A stretch of 64,000 nucleotides of DNA from Kibdelosporangium philippinense (GTDB lineage Bacteria; Actinomycetota; Actinomycetes; Mycobacteriales; Pseudonocardiaceae). A program made the position numbers and the translations under genes. Positions 1-8,402 of the stretch are shown here, piece by piece. The stretch covers positions 2,852,001-2,916,000 of the forward strand of contig NZ_JAJVCN010000001.1 of NCBI RefSeq assembly GCF_021390435.2, given 5' to 3'. The notes under the pieces are model-generated. The model had not been told where the DNA came from and ran no database searches. It saw only the letters and a program-made list of their open reading frames with translations. The first letter of the stretch is position 1. Every line of letters begins with the position of its first letter.

Positions 1-885
1 CTGTTCGGCGGAAGGTGCTGTGGCTGGGCCGGTTTCCAGAACCGACAACGCGGCAGCCGCGTTCGCTCGGACCGCCGCGGTGGCCAGGTCGGCACCGGCG
101 AGCAACGCTGCGGCGAGGACGCCGCAATGGGTGTCACCGGCGCCGTTGGTGTCGACAGGGGTCACGGGAAAGCCTGGTACTACGGCGATGTTCCCGTCGT
201 GGGCGAGTACACAGCCCTCAGCACCGTTACGGATGACGACAGCTGAACCAGGCTTGAGCCGGGACAACAGTGTCTTTGCCGCCGTTGGGATGTCCGTCTC
301 TCCGCTGAGCGAACGTGCTTCGGCAGCGTTGGCGGACAAAATGTCTACTGTGGACAGAATTTCCGTCAGGACAGCCTCGGTGGCGAGTGGTCCCGGGTCG
401 AAGAGCACACGCGGCCCTTCAAGACCGGGCAACCAGTCGCGCAACGCCGCCCGGTTGGATTCGTGCATGAAGCTGTATCCGGTGACGTACACCAGGTCTT
501 CCGCTTCGGTGTCGACGCTGGACAGCTGATCTGGCAGCAACCGGCCTTCCGCGCCCGTCCCGGTCACGAACGTGCGCTCGCCGGTCGCGTCCACGAGTGC
601 CACGCACACGCCGGTGTCCTGTGCGGCATTGGGTTGCTGGGCCGTTTCGATGCCTTCGGCGGCGAGTGCGGCCCGCGCCTGGTCGCCGAATCGGCCTGTG
701 CCATGGGCTCCGGCGTAGACGACCCGCGCGCCCGAGCGGGCAGCTGCCGCCATGACGTTAAAGCCGCCGCCGGGGAAGAGGCCGGTTTCCGAGGCCAGCA
801 TGTCGCCGCCGGGCGCGGGCACTGCGGGCACGCGCATCACCAAGTCGATGATGACCTGTCCTGTGTGGACGAGACGGCCCGTCAT
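1..885 (-). CDS. PfkB-family sugar/nucleoside kinase (3' end runs off the window)
   Basis: ATP-dependent kinase of the ribokinase/PfkB family, cytoplasmic, expected to phosphorylate a sugar or nucleoside. 295 codons are visible without a stop, close to the usual 300-310, so nearly all of the protein is present. It starts at ATG 885 behind GAGGAAG. The family signature DTNGAGDT lies near residue 250 and carries the catalytic Asp; the N-terminal half has the GGG-N substrate-binding stretch (FPGGGFNVMAAAARSG). Its ATG overlaps the stop of the upstream NCS1 permease (ATGA), so the two are translationally coupled and the imported compound is probably the substrate. The exact substrate cannot be read; pseudouridine, ribose, adenosine or inosine are all possible. 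Confidence 0.88.
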   Translation of the reverse strand, partial: MTGRLVHTGQVIIDLVMRVPAVPAPGGDMLASETGLFPGGGFNVMAAAARSGARVVYAGAHGTGRFGDQARAALAAEGIETAQQPNAAQDTGVCVALVDATGERTFVTGTGAEGRLLPDQLSSVDTEAEDLVYVTGYSFMHESNRAALRDWLPGLEGPRVLFDPGPLATEAVLTEILSTVDILSANAAEARSLSGETDIPTAAKTLLSRLKPGSAVVIRNGAEGCVLAHDGNIAVVPGFPVTPVDTNGAGDTHCGVLAAALLAGADLATAAVRANAAAALSVLETGPATAPSAEQ

Positions 886-2315
886 CGGGCTTCCTCCGGC
901 CGAGCGCCGCCGAGCAGGGCGTACAGGCCCGCGGCCACGGCGAACGTGATCACCCAGCCGAGGCCGTTCTCGGCGGGCCAACTGTCGGCGAGCAGGCCGG
1001 TGAACCAGGGGTTGTCGCTTGGCCCCGCGGTCGTGAATTGGTAGCCCACCACGATGGCCACGGCCCACGCCGAGAGCGCCCTGAGCTCAACTCCGCCGCG
1101 GTACCAGTAGCGGCTGGTGCGGCGCATGTCCATCAGCGCGTCCGGGTCGTAGGTCCTCCGGCGCACCATGTCGATCGTGAACACTCCGACCCATGCGGTG
1201 ATCGGCACGGCGAGCATGCTGATGAACGCGATGAACGGGTCGTAGAAGTTGTCCGCGACAAGCATGAAGTAGATCGAGCCCACGGTGGTCACCAGGACGT
1301 CGACCACGACGGCGTAAACACGCTTGATGCGGATGCCCAAAGTCAGCGTGGTCAGCCCGGCCGAGTACACCGACAAGTGATTCGACAGCAACAGACCGCC
1401 GAACGCGGCGATCAGATAGGGCACCGCCATCCACGCAGGCAGCATCGCCCGGATCGCGGCGACCGGATCCCCGGCTTGGGCCAGCGCCGGATCGCCCGCG
1501 GACAGCAGACTGCCAAGGGAAATCAGGAGTACCAAGGGGATTCCGGCACCGGCCGCCGCCGACGCGACGAGCGATCCCGCACGCACCGCGGGATGCTGAT
1601 AGCGCGACATGTCGGCGGAGGCGTTGGCCCAGCCGATGCCTGTGCCTGCGGCGATCGTCCCGATCCCGGCGATCATCGCGCCAACGGAGGCGGACGGTGC
1701 CTCGGTGACGGCGTTCCAGTCCACAGTGGCCACAAGGCCGATCCCGACGACGATGTTCAACGCACCGAAGATCCAGGTCGCCCACCGCTGCACGGCGACG
1801 AGCACGCGATGCCCGAGGCCGGACACGATCACCGTGAAGATGACGAACACCGCGATGCACAGGATCGTCAGGACGGGCACAGACTTGGCGGTCGACTCGG
1901 TGCCGAACACGATGGCGAACAACGACAGCAGCGCGAACGCGGCCGTTGTCGTGTTCACGGTCTCCCAGCCCAGCCTGGAGATCAGCGAAACCGCGGTCGG
2001 GCCCGCATTGCCACGGACGCCGAACACCGCGCGAGACAACGTCAATCCCGGCGCTCCACCGCGACGCCCGGCGATGGAGACGGCTCCGACGATCGCGAAC
2101 GAACCGACCGACCCGAGCAGCGCGACAATCGCGGCCTGCCAGAACGCGAGGTGCCAGACCGCGACCAGTGTCGCGCCCAGCGGTAATCCGAGGATCGAGA
2201 TGTTCGCCGCGAACCAGACCCAGAACAGTTGCATGGGGTGGCCGGTGCGTTCGGCCTCGGGCACCGGCTCGATGCCACGGGTCTCCAGCGCTCCGCTGGC
2301 TTCGGTGGTGGTCAT
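882..2315 (-). CDS. NCS1-family nucleobase:cation symporter (cytosine/purine permease type)
   Basis: Integral membrane permease of 477 residues, the normal length for the nucleobase:cation symporter-1 family, with about 12 hydrophobic segments. The N-terminus has the family pattern GIEPVPEAERTGHP followed by an FWVWFAANIS first helix and a glycine-rich LGLPLGATL turn. It should import a base, nucleoside or related compound using a cation gradient. It is the middle gene of a GntR-permease-kinase operon: 28 bases separate it from the GntR stop and its own stop overlaps the kinase ATG. Substrate unknown. Confidence 0.9.
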   Translation of the reverse strand: MTTTEASGALETRGIEPVPEAERTGHPMQLFWVWFAANISILGLPLGATLVAVWHLAFWQAAIVALLGSVGSFAIVGAVSIAGRRGGAPGLTLSRAVFGVRGNAGPTAVSLISRLGWETVNTTTAAFALLSLFAIVFGTESTAKSVPVLTILCIAVFVIFTVIVSGLGHRVLVAVQRWATWIFGALNIVVGIGLVATVDWNAVTEAPSASVGAMIAGIGTIAAGTGIGWANASADMSRYQHPAVRAGSLVASAAAGAGIPLVLLISLGSLLSAGDPALAQAGDPVAAIRAMLPAWMAVPYLIAAFGGLLLSNHLSVYSAGLTTLTLGIRIKRVYAVVVDVLVTTVGSIYFMLVADNFYDPFIAFISMLAVPITAWVGVFTIDMVRRRTYDPDALMDMRRTSRYWYRGGVELRALSAWAVAIVVGYQFTTAGPSDNPWFTGLLADSWPAENGLGWVITFAVAAGLYALLGGARPEEAR

Positions 2316-2343
2316 CGGCGACTCCTTTGTCCCGAGTTAGCTT

Positions 2344-3054
2344 TCATCGAAATTTCAAGTGAAATCGGAACCGGACAGGGTCGAGGAGGCTCACGACGTG
2401 CTCAACAAGGCCGCCGTCGGCATCAAAGCTCGTGCGCGTGGCATGTAGGAACAGCTCTCCGACCGGTCGCTCCAGGAGTTTCGCGGCATCCGCGGCGAGC
2501 GCTTCGGTGCCGATCCACTGCTCCCCGCCCGCGGGGATGAGCCTAGCGGCGGCGAGAGTGGCGGTGAGCGACCCATTGAGCAGGCCGCGTTCGGGCAGGT
2601 CAGCGAGTGCTCCGGTAGCGGGCACGTGGGCGACCTCGTAGGAGACGGGACCTGCCGCGTGGTCTCTGCGCAGCCGCCGTACAGCGATGAACTGCGGTGT
2701 CTCGAACCGCTCGGTCAGCGCCGCGTTGGTGGTTCGCTCGATGCCGAGCAGTTCGGCGCTGATGTCGAATCCCGAGCCCGCGAGCGCGGTCGCCCAGCCG
2801 ACGGTTTGATCGAGCTTGACGCCGTCGAAGGTGACGAACGAGCCGACGCCGCCCCGGGTGGCGATGAGGTCCTGGCGCTGCAGCTCGGACAGTGCACTGC
2901 GCACTGTGCTCCGGCTGACGTGATGGCGTACGGCCAGCTCGTGCTCCGCTGGCAGCTGTTCCCCGTGCGCGAGCTGGCCTGAGCGGATCTGCCGCACGAG
3001 CTCGGCGATCAGCCGATCCCGCTTACCGAACTGTACCTGTTCAGGCCTGTACAT
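2344..3054 (-). CDS. GntR-family (HutC subfamily) transcriptional regulator
   Basis: DNA-binding regulator of 236 residues: a winged helix-turn-helix at about residues 8-75 (LPAEHELAVRHHVSRSTVRSAL is the recognition region) and a UTRA effector domain at about 85-232. I chose ATG 3054 (MYRPEQVQF) rather than upstream in-frame starts because the upstream stretch is low-complexity Arg/Ser-rich sequence unlike the family. It heads the operon with the NCS1 permease and PfkB kinase and most likely controls it in response to the transported compound. The start codon lies inside a palindrome, which suggests autoregulation. Confidence 0.9.
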   Translation of the reverse strand: MYRPEQVQFGKRDRLIAELVRQIRSGQLAHGEQLPAEHELAVRHHVSRSTVRSALSELQRQDLIATRGGVGSFVTFDGVKLDQTVGWATALAGSGFDISAELLGIERTTNAALTERFETPQFIAVRRLRRDHAAGPVSYEVAHVPATGALADLPERGLLNGSLTATLAAARLIPAGGEQWIGTEALAADAAKLLERPVGELFLHATRTSFDADGGLVEHVVSLLDPVRFRFHLKFR

Positions 3055-3062
3055 TTTTGTAC
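3049..3062. promoter_or_regulatory. Palindrome over the GntR start codon, candidate autoregulatory operator
   Basis: GTACA-TTTT-TGTAC is a perfect 5-bp inverted repeat with a 4-bp centre, and the GntR ATG (3052-3054 on the minus strand) lies inside it. A second small palindrome, CCTGTTCAGG, is at 3036-3045 within the first codons, and TATATC just upstream of the start could be a -10. HutC-type GntR proteins bind short GT-N-AC palindromes; binding here is inferred. Confidence 0.45.
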
Positions 3063-3273
3063 GATATACCGAACGGTGGAGAAGGCAAGAGGTTCTTGCC
3101 GACCGGTGCCCGAGGACGGCAAGAGCGGTTCTCCGGCGGCCTTCCCTGCTGTTGGCCTCAGCTCTCGTGCCCGTGTCGCGTCGGGACCGTGAACGTTTCG
3201 GCGAGGTTTCACTTGAACCTTGCCGCAAGGGCGTCGCCGGATCTTCGGCAACGCCCCTGCGGCAACCCTTGCG

Positions 3274-4062
3274 TCAGGCATTCGGATCCAGTGGCACCTC
3301 ACTCGGTTTGGCTTTGGCGAGCGCGTCGTTGAACCGGCCGTCGACGAGCTTGAGAGTCGCTGATCCGAAGTCGGCGGCAGACAGTGTGTCGCGCAGGCCC
3401 GACGGGAAGTTGTCCCAGCCGACCAGAGGTCCGCGCTGCCAGATTCCTTCGTGGTTCTCCGGCGGCTCGTCGTTCCCATTGGCGTGCCGGAACGCGTGCG
3501 TGCTCACGGAATCTTTGTGGTACACAATTTTGGCGTGGGTGTCCTCGAAACGCACATCGTTCACGGATTTGGTTTCATAGCTCGCATGCTGTGAGACCGA
3601 GACGAACTTGACTTGGTCGTCCTGCACCCAGACAACAATGTCTTCCCAGTCATGTCTGTGCCCCGCCGAACCGGGGCCGAGTGCGGCTTGGTCCTTCTCG
3701 AAGTAATACGCGTACATGTGCGCACACCAGCCGTTGTTGCACTTCGAACGAGAGTAGACGTTCGTGTTGTCGAGGTCTGATTGGTCTCGGCAACTGCCGT
3801 TGACGTCGCCGCCAAGACTCAGTCCCGGGTTGAGTGTGCCGTCCGGTCCGATGGCCGGGGTGTTGTAGCAGCCGTCGGTGTCGAAGTCGACGGCCGGTTG
3901 CCATTTGACCTCGACGTCCGGCGCGCTCGACGGCAGCGCCCCCGGCGGGTCGGCCCAGGCGCTCGCTGCGACGACCACGCCTGCGACAGCGGCGAGCGCG
4001 AGTGGCGCGAGGATCAATGGCGCCCGCCTCTTCTTGCGTGCGCGATGCATGCTTCGGCCCAT
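3274..4062 (-). CDS. Secreted NPP1/NLP-family (Nep1-like) protein
   Basis: 262-residue exported protein of the necrosis- and ethylene-inducing peptide 1-like family, which in plant-associated microbes attacks plant membrane sphingolipids. The diagnostic heptapeptide GHRHDWE is intact at residues 134-140. A signal peptide (RARKKRR, then a long Ala/Leu/Val core) ends near residue 37. Four cysteines at about 65, 91, 108 and 113 fit two disulfides, and the region SKCNNGWCAHMYAYYFEKD is typical of the family. Start ATG 4062 was preferred over ATG 4068 because GAAAGGA sits at proper spacing before it. It appears monocistronic. Whether it is cytolytic or a non-toxic saprophytic version cannot be told. 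Confidence 0.92.
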   Translation of the reverse strand: MGRSMHRARKKRRAPLILAPLALAAVAGVVVAASAWADPPGALPSSAPDVEVKWQPAVDFDTDGCYNTPAIGPDGTLNPGLSLGGDVNGSCRDQSDLDNTNVYSRSKCNNGWCAHMYAYYFEKDQAALGPGSAGHRHDWEDIVVWVQDDQVKFVSVSQHASYETKSVNDVRFEDTHAKIVYHKDSVSTHAFRHANGNDEPPENHEGIWQRGPLVGWDNFPSGLRDTLSAADFGSATLKLVDGRFNDALAKAKPSEVPLDPNA

Positions 4063-4496
4063 TGTCATCCTTTCAATCAGCCAATTCGGATCGAAATCGA
4101 CACGGCGGAGAATCAGGCGACAGAATGCCGTTCCTGTGGCATCTACCTTCACAACGACATACGTGCGATTGAAGCGAATCGGCCGGGTCGTGTGATGTGG
4201 ATCACGCGAGAATTGGGCCGGGATAACTGTCAATGTAATTACGGGCAATAACGGCCGAGTATTTTGTGCGACGCGCCGCAGTAGATGTAGGCCAATGCCA
4301 GGAAGTTAACGTTCGGGACGTGGTCGGGCCTGAAGGCGGCACGGACCGTTGACCTGGGAATATTTTGGGATTGCGCGGGTAGGTCGGTGCTGGGACTGGC
4401 TGCCCGGGCGAGGGCGCGGCGTAGCGCGGTGTTCACGGGCGTGAGGGTCGAGTTTGCTGCGTTGAACGCCGCGAGGGTAAGAAGACCTTCACGGCG
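4063..4496. other. Intergenic stretch without a supported gene
   Basis: About 430 bases upstream of the NLP gene. It must contain the NLP promoter, but I see no clear -35/-10 pair. Short reading frames here have no family resemblance and are not reported. It is locally more AT-rich than the flanks (around 4200-4370), consistent with non-coding or decayed DNA. Confidence 0.5.
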
Positions 4497-4856
4497 TTGT
4501 GTCCCGTGATAGGTGGGGCTGGTGTGACATGTGTGGCTGACGAGACAGTTTCCTCAGCCAGCGGGACGTTCCGTATTGTGAACCGGTCGGACGAAATCCA
4601 CGAAATGGCCGTCCGGAAGGCAATCCACGGCACGACAGATGCCGACGTCCAACGGTTCTTCGACTCTGGTGGCACGTCACCTTTCGCCGAACCGAGCCTG
4701 CGGGGCCTTGGCGCGGTCTCGCCTGGCAGGATCGCGTATCTGCGCATCGACCGGCTGCCAGCCGCGTCCTATGTCCTGCTCTGCTTTGTTCCCGATGACC
4801 AGAGCGGGATCCCGCATGCCCTTGACGGTATGCACAAGGTGGTCACGGCACGATGA
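4497..4856 (+). pseudogene. Cupredoxin-like secreted-protein fragment, N-terminus missing
   Basis: About 115 codons resemble the C-terminal beta-sandwich of a small actinobacterial secreted protein: FRIVNRSDEIHEMAV, a mid-section with GTTDADVQRFF, then SPGRIAYLRIDRLPAASY, CFVPD and HALDGMHKVV. Intact relatives have a signal peptide or lipobox and one more strand before this; here translation would have to begin at a TTG with no ribosome binding site or export signal. The reading frame stays open some way upstream, but without a signal sequence. The last 14 bases overlap the convergent alcohol dehydrogenase gene. I call it a 5'-truncated remnant; a short functional cytoplasmic protein is the alternative. 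Confidence 0.5.
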
Positions 4857-5937
4857 GCGCCTTGACCACTCGCTGAGCCGCGACGTCGTCCAGTGCGTCT
4901 TGGGCGTGCGCCAGGTCGTACTCACCGCTGATCAACTCGGTCCACGGGAATTGCTTGGCGTACTTGGCCATGACGTGGACCGATCGGTAGACGTGGCCGA
5001 CGTCGCTGCCCCAGCATCCGTGAATGGTCAGGTGCTTCTGGTTCAAGTCGAGATGCGGGTTGAAGGATGCCTCTCCCGCGTTGGTGTACTGCCCAACCAC
5101 CACGTATCGCCCTGCGTCGCGGGTGAGCCGCATACCTTCCGGCACCGCCGACGGCACCCCTGTGGCCTCGATCGTCACATCGGCGCCGCGCCCGTTGGTG
5201 AGCTCACGGACCATGCTGAGCCGCTCGGCCTTGTTCGTGGCACCGATGTCGATCGTCGTGTCCGCACCGAACTTCTCCGCCGCTGCCAGCCGGACTTCGG
5301 GGCCACCGACCACAATGACCTGTCCTGCTCCACGCAGCTGAGCCAGCACCGCGGCGGAAAGCCCCACAGGCCCAGCGCCCTGCACAACAACGGTGTCGCC
5401 GAAGTCGACTTCGGCGAGAGTCACCGCGTGCAACGCGGTCGGCATGCCGCACCCGGCGGAGAGGAAAGCGCGCCAATCAAGTTCGGCCGGAAGAGGGACA
5501 ATGTGGACGCCTGGCCGGAGGTAGATGTACTCCGCCCAGCCACCGAGAAGACCCTCGTCGGCCGACAACGTGACGCCGTACACCTTGCGGGACGGGCACC
5601 GGGTGGTCGCGTGCCCGACCGTGCAGTACCAACAGCGTCCGCAGTTGCCGTAAACATCCAGGAACGTCACGATCTGTCCGGCGACGAGTGGTTTTCCGTC
5701 GACATCCAGCACGGGATCCCCAGAGCCGACTTCGTCGATGACGCCGACGCTGATGTGGCCGGGAATGATCGGATACGGCACACCAGCCAGTTGGCCTTTG
5801 GTCAGATGCGTATCGGTCCCGCAGACTTCGCTGCCCAACGTCCGCAACAGGACCGCGCCGGGCTCCAGCCGCGGCCGGTCGAAACTGCGTACCTCGATCC
5901 GCTGATTGGGCGCGGCGAGGACGGCGGCGGAAATCAC
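4843..5937 (-). CDS. Zinc-dependent alcohol dehydrogenase (MDR family)
   Basis: 364-residue NAD(P)-dependent medium-chain dehydrogenase. Catalytic zinc ligands are Cys39 (SEVCGTDTH) and His61 (IPGH); the structural zinc is held by four cysteines at 99, 102, 105 and 114 (NCGRCWYC...C). The Rossmann motif GAGPVG follows in the second half. The start is GTG 5937, preceded at 8 bases by GGAG; the frame stays open much further upstream only because it runs through a decayed CoA-transferase gene. The substrate alcohol or aldehyde is unknown. Its 3' end overlaps a convergent gene fragment. Confidence 0.88.
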   Translation of the reverse strand: MISAAVLAAPNQRIEVRSFDRPRLEPGAVLLRTLGSEVCGTDTHLTKGQLAGVPYPIIPGHISVGVIDEVGSGDPVLDVDGKPLVAGQIVTFLDVYGNCGRCWYCTVGHATTRCPSRKVYGVTLSADEGLLGGWAEYIYLRPGVHIVPLPAELDWRAFLSAGCGMPTALHAVTLAEVDFGDTVVVQGAGPVGLSAAVLAQLRGAGQVIVVGGPEVRLAAAEKFGADTTIDIGATNKAERLSMVRELTNGRGADVTIEATGVPSAVPEGMRLTRDAGRYVVVGQYTNAGEASFNPHLDLNQKHLTIHGCWGSDVGHVYRSVHVMAKYAKQFPWTELISGEYDLAHAQDALDDVAAQRVVKALIVP

Positions 5938-6085
5938 GTCGTTCACTCCATCTGTTCGGTTTGTCCGGACGCCTTCGTGCGTCACCACCCGTGATTCTGC
6001 CGTGTGCCGCGAAGGGCGGCGACCGCGTCGAGCGTGGCTGCTTCGCTGACCTGACAGGGCGACCAGCGACAGGTGAGCCTGTGGT

Positions 6086-6310
6086 TCAGGAGACCCGGCC
6101 CCAACCGCTGGATTGGTTCCATTGCGCCGTATAGACACCGTTGTCCGTGCCGAGCACGAAAAGGTCCAGCCGACGCGACCCCACTCCACGTCGCTGTCCA
6201 TACGCGACGGTCGGGGCCGACGGTGAACAGCCTCACTTCGTTGGCATGCCTGGCGATCGCCGAAACCGGTGAACCCGGCGAGGCCATCCCGTTGCTCACT
6301 CGGAACCACG
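6086..6310 (-). pseudogene. Fragment of a PLL-type beta-propeller (lectin-like) repeat protein
   Basis: Two consecutive propeller blades can be read in two different frames. The first has WFRVSNG, ASPGSPVSAIAR and RLFTVGPDRRVWT near 6200-6308; the second has LDLFVLGTDNGVYTAQW and SSGWGRV near 6088-6180 and ends at TGA 6086-6088. The pattern (W-x-x-I/V, PG-x-P-V-x-A-I, L-F-V-x-G-x-D-x-x-V-Y/W-T) is that of fucose-lectin-like propellers found in secreted actinobacterial proteins. A frameshift separates the blades, and there is no start, signal peptide or full propeller. The fragment directly abuts the decayed CoA-transferase on the same strand. Confidence 0.6.
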
Positions 6311-6339
6311 GCGCCAGCTCGCGCCGGACCCCCACACCC

Positions 6340-6894
6340 GTCCATGCCAGGCCAGCGTCGACGAGGGAGATGTCGAAGTGCTGTCCCTGTCCGGTTCTGG
6401 CCCGCATGAGCTCCGCCGCGGGGAATGAGTAGACGGCGGTGACGCCTGCCGCGATGTCGTTGATGGCGATCGCGGTCTTGGCTGGTCATCCGGAGGAACC
6501 CGCCGGTGCCTTGGGCCATGATGTCGAAGCCTGGCCGGTCCCGGTATGGCCCGGCCTGCCCGAAACCGCTGATAGAGCAGTAGATCAGGCCTTCGTTGCC
6601 GTGCTTGAGCGTCTTGTGGGCGATGGCTAGCCGTTTCACGACGCCGGGACGGAAGTTGTCGATCACCAGGTCGGCTTTGGCCGCTAGTGGCTCTACACAC
6701 AACCTGCGCTTGCTTCGGTTGGGCATGGCGAACGGGTAGCTTTCCCCCGTTCACTTTCGGGGCCAGCCTGCGTGAGTCGTCTCCGCTGACCGGTTGCTTG
6801 ACCTTCACGACGTCCGCCCCGAACTCGGTGAGGACCGTCGTGCAGTAAGGAACCGGGTCAGATCCAGGATCCGGAATCCGTCGAGGGGAAGCAT
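6340..6894 (-). pseudogene. Decayed CaiB/BaiF family (type III) CoA-transferase
   Basis: The remnant begins with ATG 6894 (MLPLDGFRILDLTRF) and continues, after frame changes, with YCTTVLTEFGADVVKV, then KADLVIDNFRPGVVKRLA, LIYCSISGFGQAGPY and GFDIMAQGTGG, then MRARTGQGQHFDISLVDAGLAW. All are hallmark stretches of the N-terminal half of type III CoA-transferases. At least three frame changes are needed, one near 6846 with a small deletion, and a block between the NRSKR and EPLAAKADL motifs is missing. The C-terminal half of about 200 residues is absent and replaced by a propeller fragment. No functional product is expected. Confidence 0.8.
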
Positions 6895-7012
6895 CTGGGT
6901 TTCCCCGTGTCCTTCCCTTGTCGTTGCCGCAACAGGGGATAGCACCTCGTAGCTTGGAAGCCAAGGCAGCAGCACAACGGTTCGTCAAACCCTTGCAGGC
7001 CAATGGGTCTGG

Positions 7013-7049
7013 GCCGTGGCCCTGATACCGCCTGTATCAGGGCCACGGC
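7013..7049 (-). terminator. Strong hairpin, likely terminator of the 7059-8402 gene
   Basis: A perfect 16-bp stem (GCCGTGGCCCTGATAC at 7013-7028 and its complement at 7034-7049) with a 5-base loop lies 10 bases past the stop of the minus-strand gene. There is no T-tract, as is common for actinomycete terminators. Confidence 0.75.
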
Positions 7050-7058
7050 GTCATCGGG

Positions 7059-8402
7059 TCAGCGCAGACCCTGTGCGATCAACTCGCCCATGCCCTCCAC
7101 TCTGCCCAGTGCTCCCCGCAGTTCAGCGGCGTACTCCTCGGCACCGGTCCGCAGGCCACGCTCGACGACTGTGGTGGCGTCGACGTCCCCACGGCTCAAC
7201 GCGGCCGCGGACTCCTTGACGACCGCGCCGAGCAGCAGCTCCTCAGGCACGTCCGGCGAACCTTCGAGCGGCCAGACCAGATCGTCCAGCACGCCCTGGC
7301 CCGCGACCTCGCGGACGAGGCCTGCCGCGGCGAGCCCTGGCGTCCGGTAGCCCTCGTCCAGCACCGCACGGACGCTCAGGTGGTTCGAGAGCCAGTGCAG
7401 CAGTTGCGCGTTCATCTCTTGCTTGACGAGCTTCGGCGTCAACCACAACGTGAGGTTCACGTAGTACTCGGTGAGGCGGTTGAGAACGTCGCCGCCCTTC
7501 TGGAAACCCCACAGGTTGATGTCGAAGTAGTGGTGCCACGTGGAATCCGCGACGATCCGGCCGACCCCGGCTGCGGCGCCGTCGTACACGGAGGTCACGC
7601 CGTAGACCTCACCGTTGCGCTTGTCCGTGCCCCGCGACACGATCTCCGGCTTCGGCTGACCCGTACGTCCCACCGGCCACACATCCGTCGGGAACTGTTC
7701 GGGAATGAGCAGCTGCCCCTCGTGCATGTGGTCAGGGAAGATCGTGATCGGCCCGCGCCTGCCTTGGAACAACGGATGCGGCCGTCCGTTCCACTTGCGC
7801 AGGATCAGCTCCTGCGGATACGGGTCGAGGTCGTTGGGAATCGGCTGGTTGATGTCGTTGCCCCACGGGTCAGGCTGGTGGGTGTTGTGGCTGAACTCGA
7901 TGCTCGAGTCCGGCCGGTCGTTCCACACCCGCAGCTCACCCGCGCGTGGAACCCGATGTCCCAACGCGCGCCCCAGGTTGAGGTAATCGGGCAGGTTGGG
8001 ATCGGCATCACCCGGACGCGGGTTGGAATGGTCACCGGTGATGAGCACGCCACCACCGGCATCCATCCATGACCGCAGCGCCTTGACCTCGGCATCGACC
8101 AGCTCGTTCGCCGGCTGCCCCGGCACGTTGCACTGCTCGAGACCGAAGAACCACACCTGCTCGTACCGCCCGAGCACCTCAGGCGTGAGCTTGTTGGCAG
8201 CGTGACCATCGGCGTGCCGGTTGATCAGGTCGACCTCGAACTCAGCGAAGAACGGCTGGTTGCCCAGCAGCAGGTCGCGCAGGATGCCGAGCGAGAAGCC
8301 GTTGTTCCCAGTGAAACCGACGACATCGGTGTAGAACAGGACTCTGATCTTCGGCTTGGCGGCCGGGCTTACCCGGTCGCCAACAATACGTGCTTCGAAC
8401 AT
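7059..8402 (-). CDS. Conserved hypothetical protein with a ThuA/GATase1-like N-terminal fold
   Basis: 447 residues starting at ATG 8402, eight bases after GGGGGAA. I do not recognise a named family with certainty. The N-terminal half has the layout of flavodoxin-like/class I glutamine-amidotransferase folds: IRVLFYTDVVGFTGNNGFSLG, a strand ending QVWFFGLEQ, and GGGVLITGDHSN, which resembles ThuA-like proteins where a glycine-rich loop ends in H-S. The middle has PHPLFQGRRGPITIFPDHMHEG; the C-terminal 100 residues are helical and charged. There is no signal peptide or membrane segment. The gene is monocistronic, with a hairpin terminator downstream and a long divergent upstream region. Function unknown. 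Confidence 0.72.
   Translation of the reverse strand: MFEARIVGDRVSPAAKPKIRVLFYTDVVGFTGNNGFSLGILRDLLLGNQPFFAEFEVDLINRHADGHAANKLTPEVLGRYEQVWFFGLEQCNVPGQPANELVDAEVKALRSWMDAGGGVLITGDHSNPRPGDADPNLPDYLNLGRALGHRVPRAGELRVWNDRPDSSIEFSHNTHQPDPWGNDINQPIPNDLDPYPQELILRKWNGRPHPLFQGRRGPITIFPDHMHEGQLLIPEQFPTDVWPVGRTGQPKPEIVSRGTDKRNGEVYGVTSVYDGAAAGVGRIVADSTWHHYFDINLWGFQKGGDVLNRLTEYYVNLTLWLTPKLVKQEMNAQLLHWLSNHLSVRAVLDEGYRTPGLAAAGLVREVAGQGVLDDLVWPLEGSPDVPEELLLGAVVKESAAALSRGDVDATTVVERGLRTGAEEYAAELRGALGRVEGMGELIAQGLR

Noticed and set aside
1038..2186. A 380-codon plus-strand frame opposite the NCS1 permease
   Set aside because: Hydrophilic His/Asp/Arg-rich shadow with no start signal; the permease on the minus strand explains the region.
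4239..4436. A 65-codon minus-strand frame as a small gene
   Set aside because: No ribosome binding site, no resemblance to a family and mixed codon bias; treated as non-coding.
5938..6726. In-frame N-terminal extension of the alcohol dehydrogenase (a 627-codon fusion)
   Set aside because: The extension is made of out-of-order CoA-transferase and propeller pieces in this frame; the GTG at 5937 with GGAG gives a standard-length enzyme.
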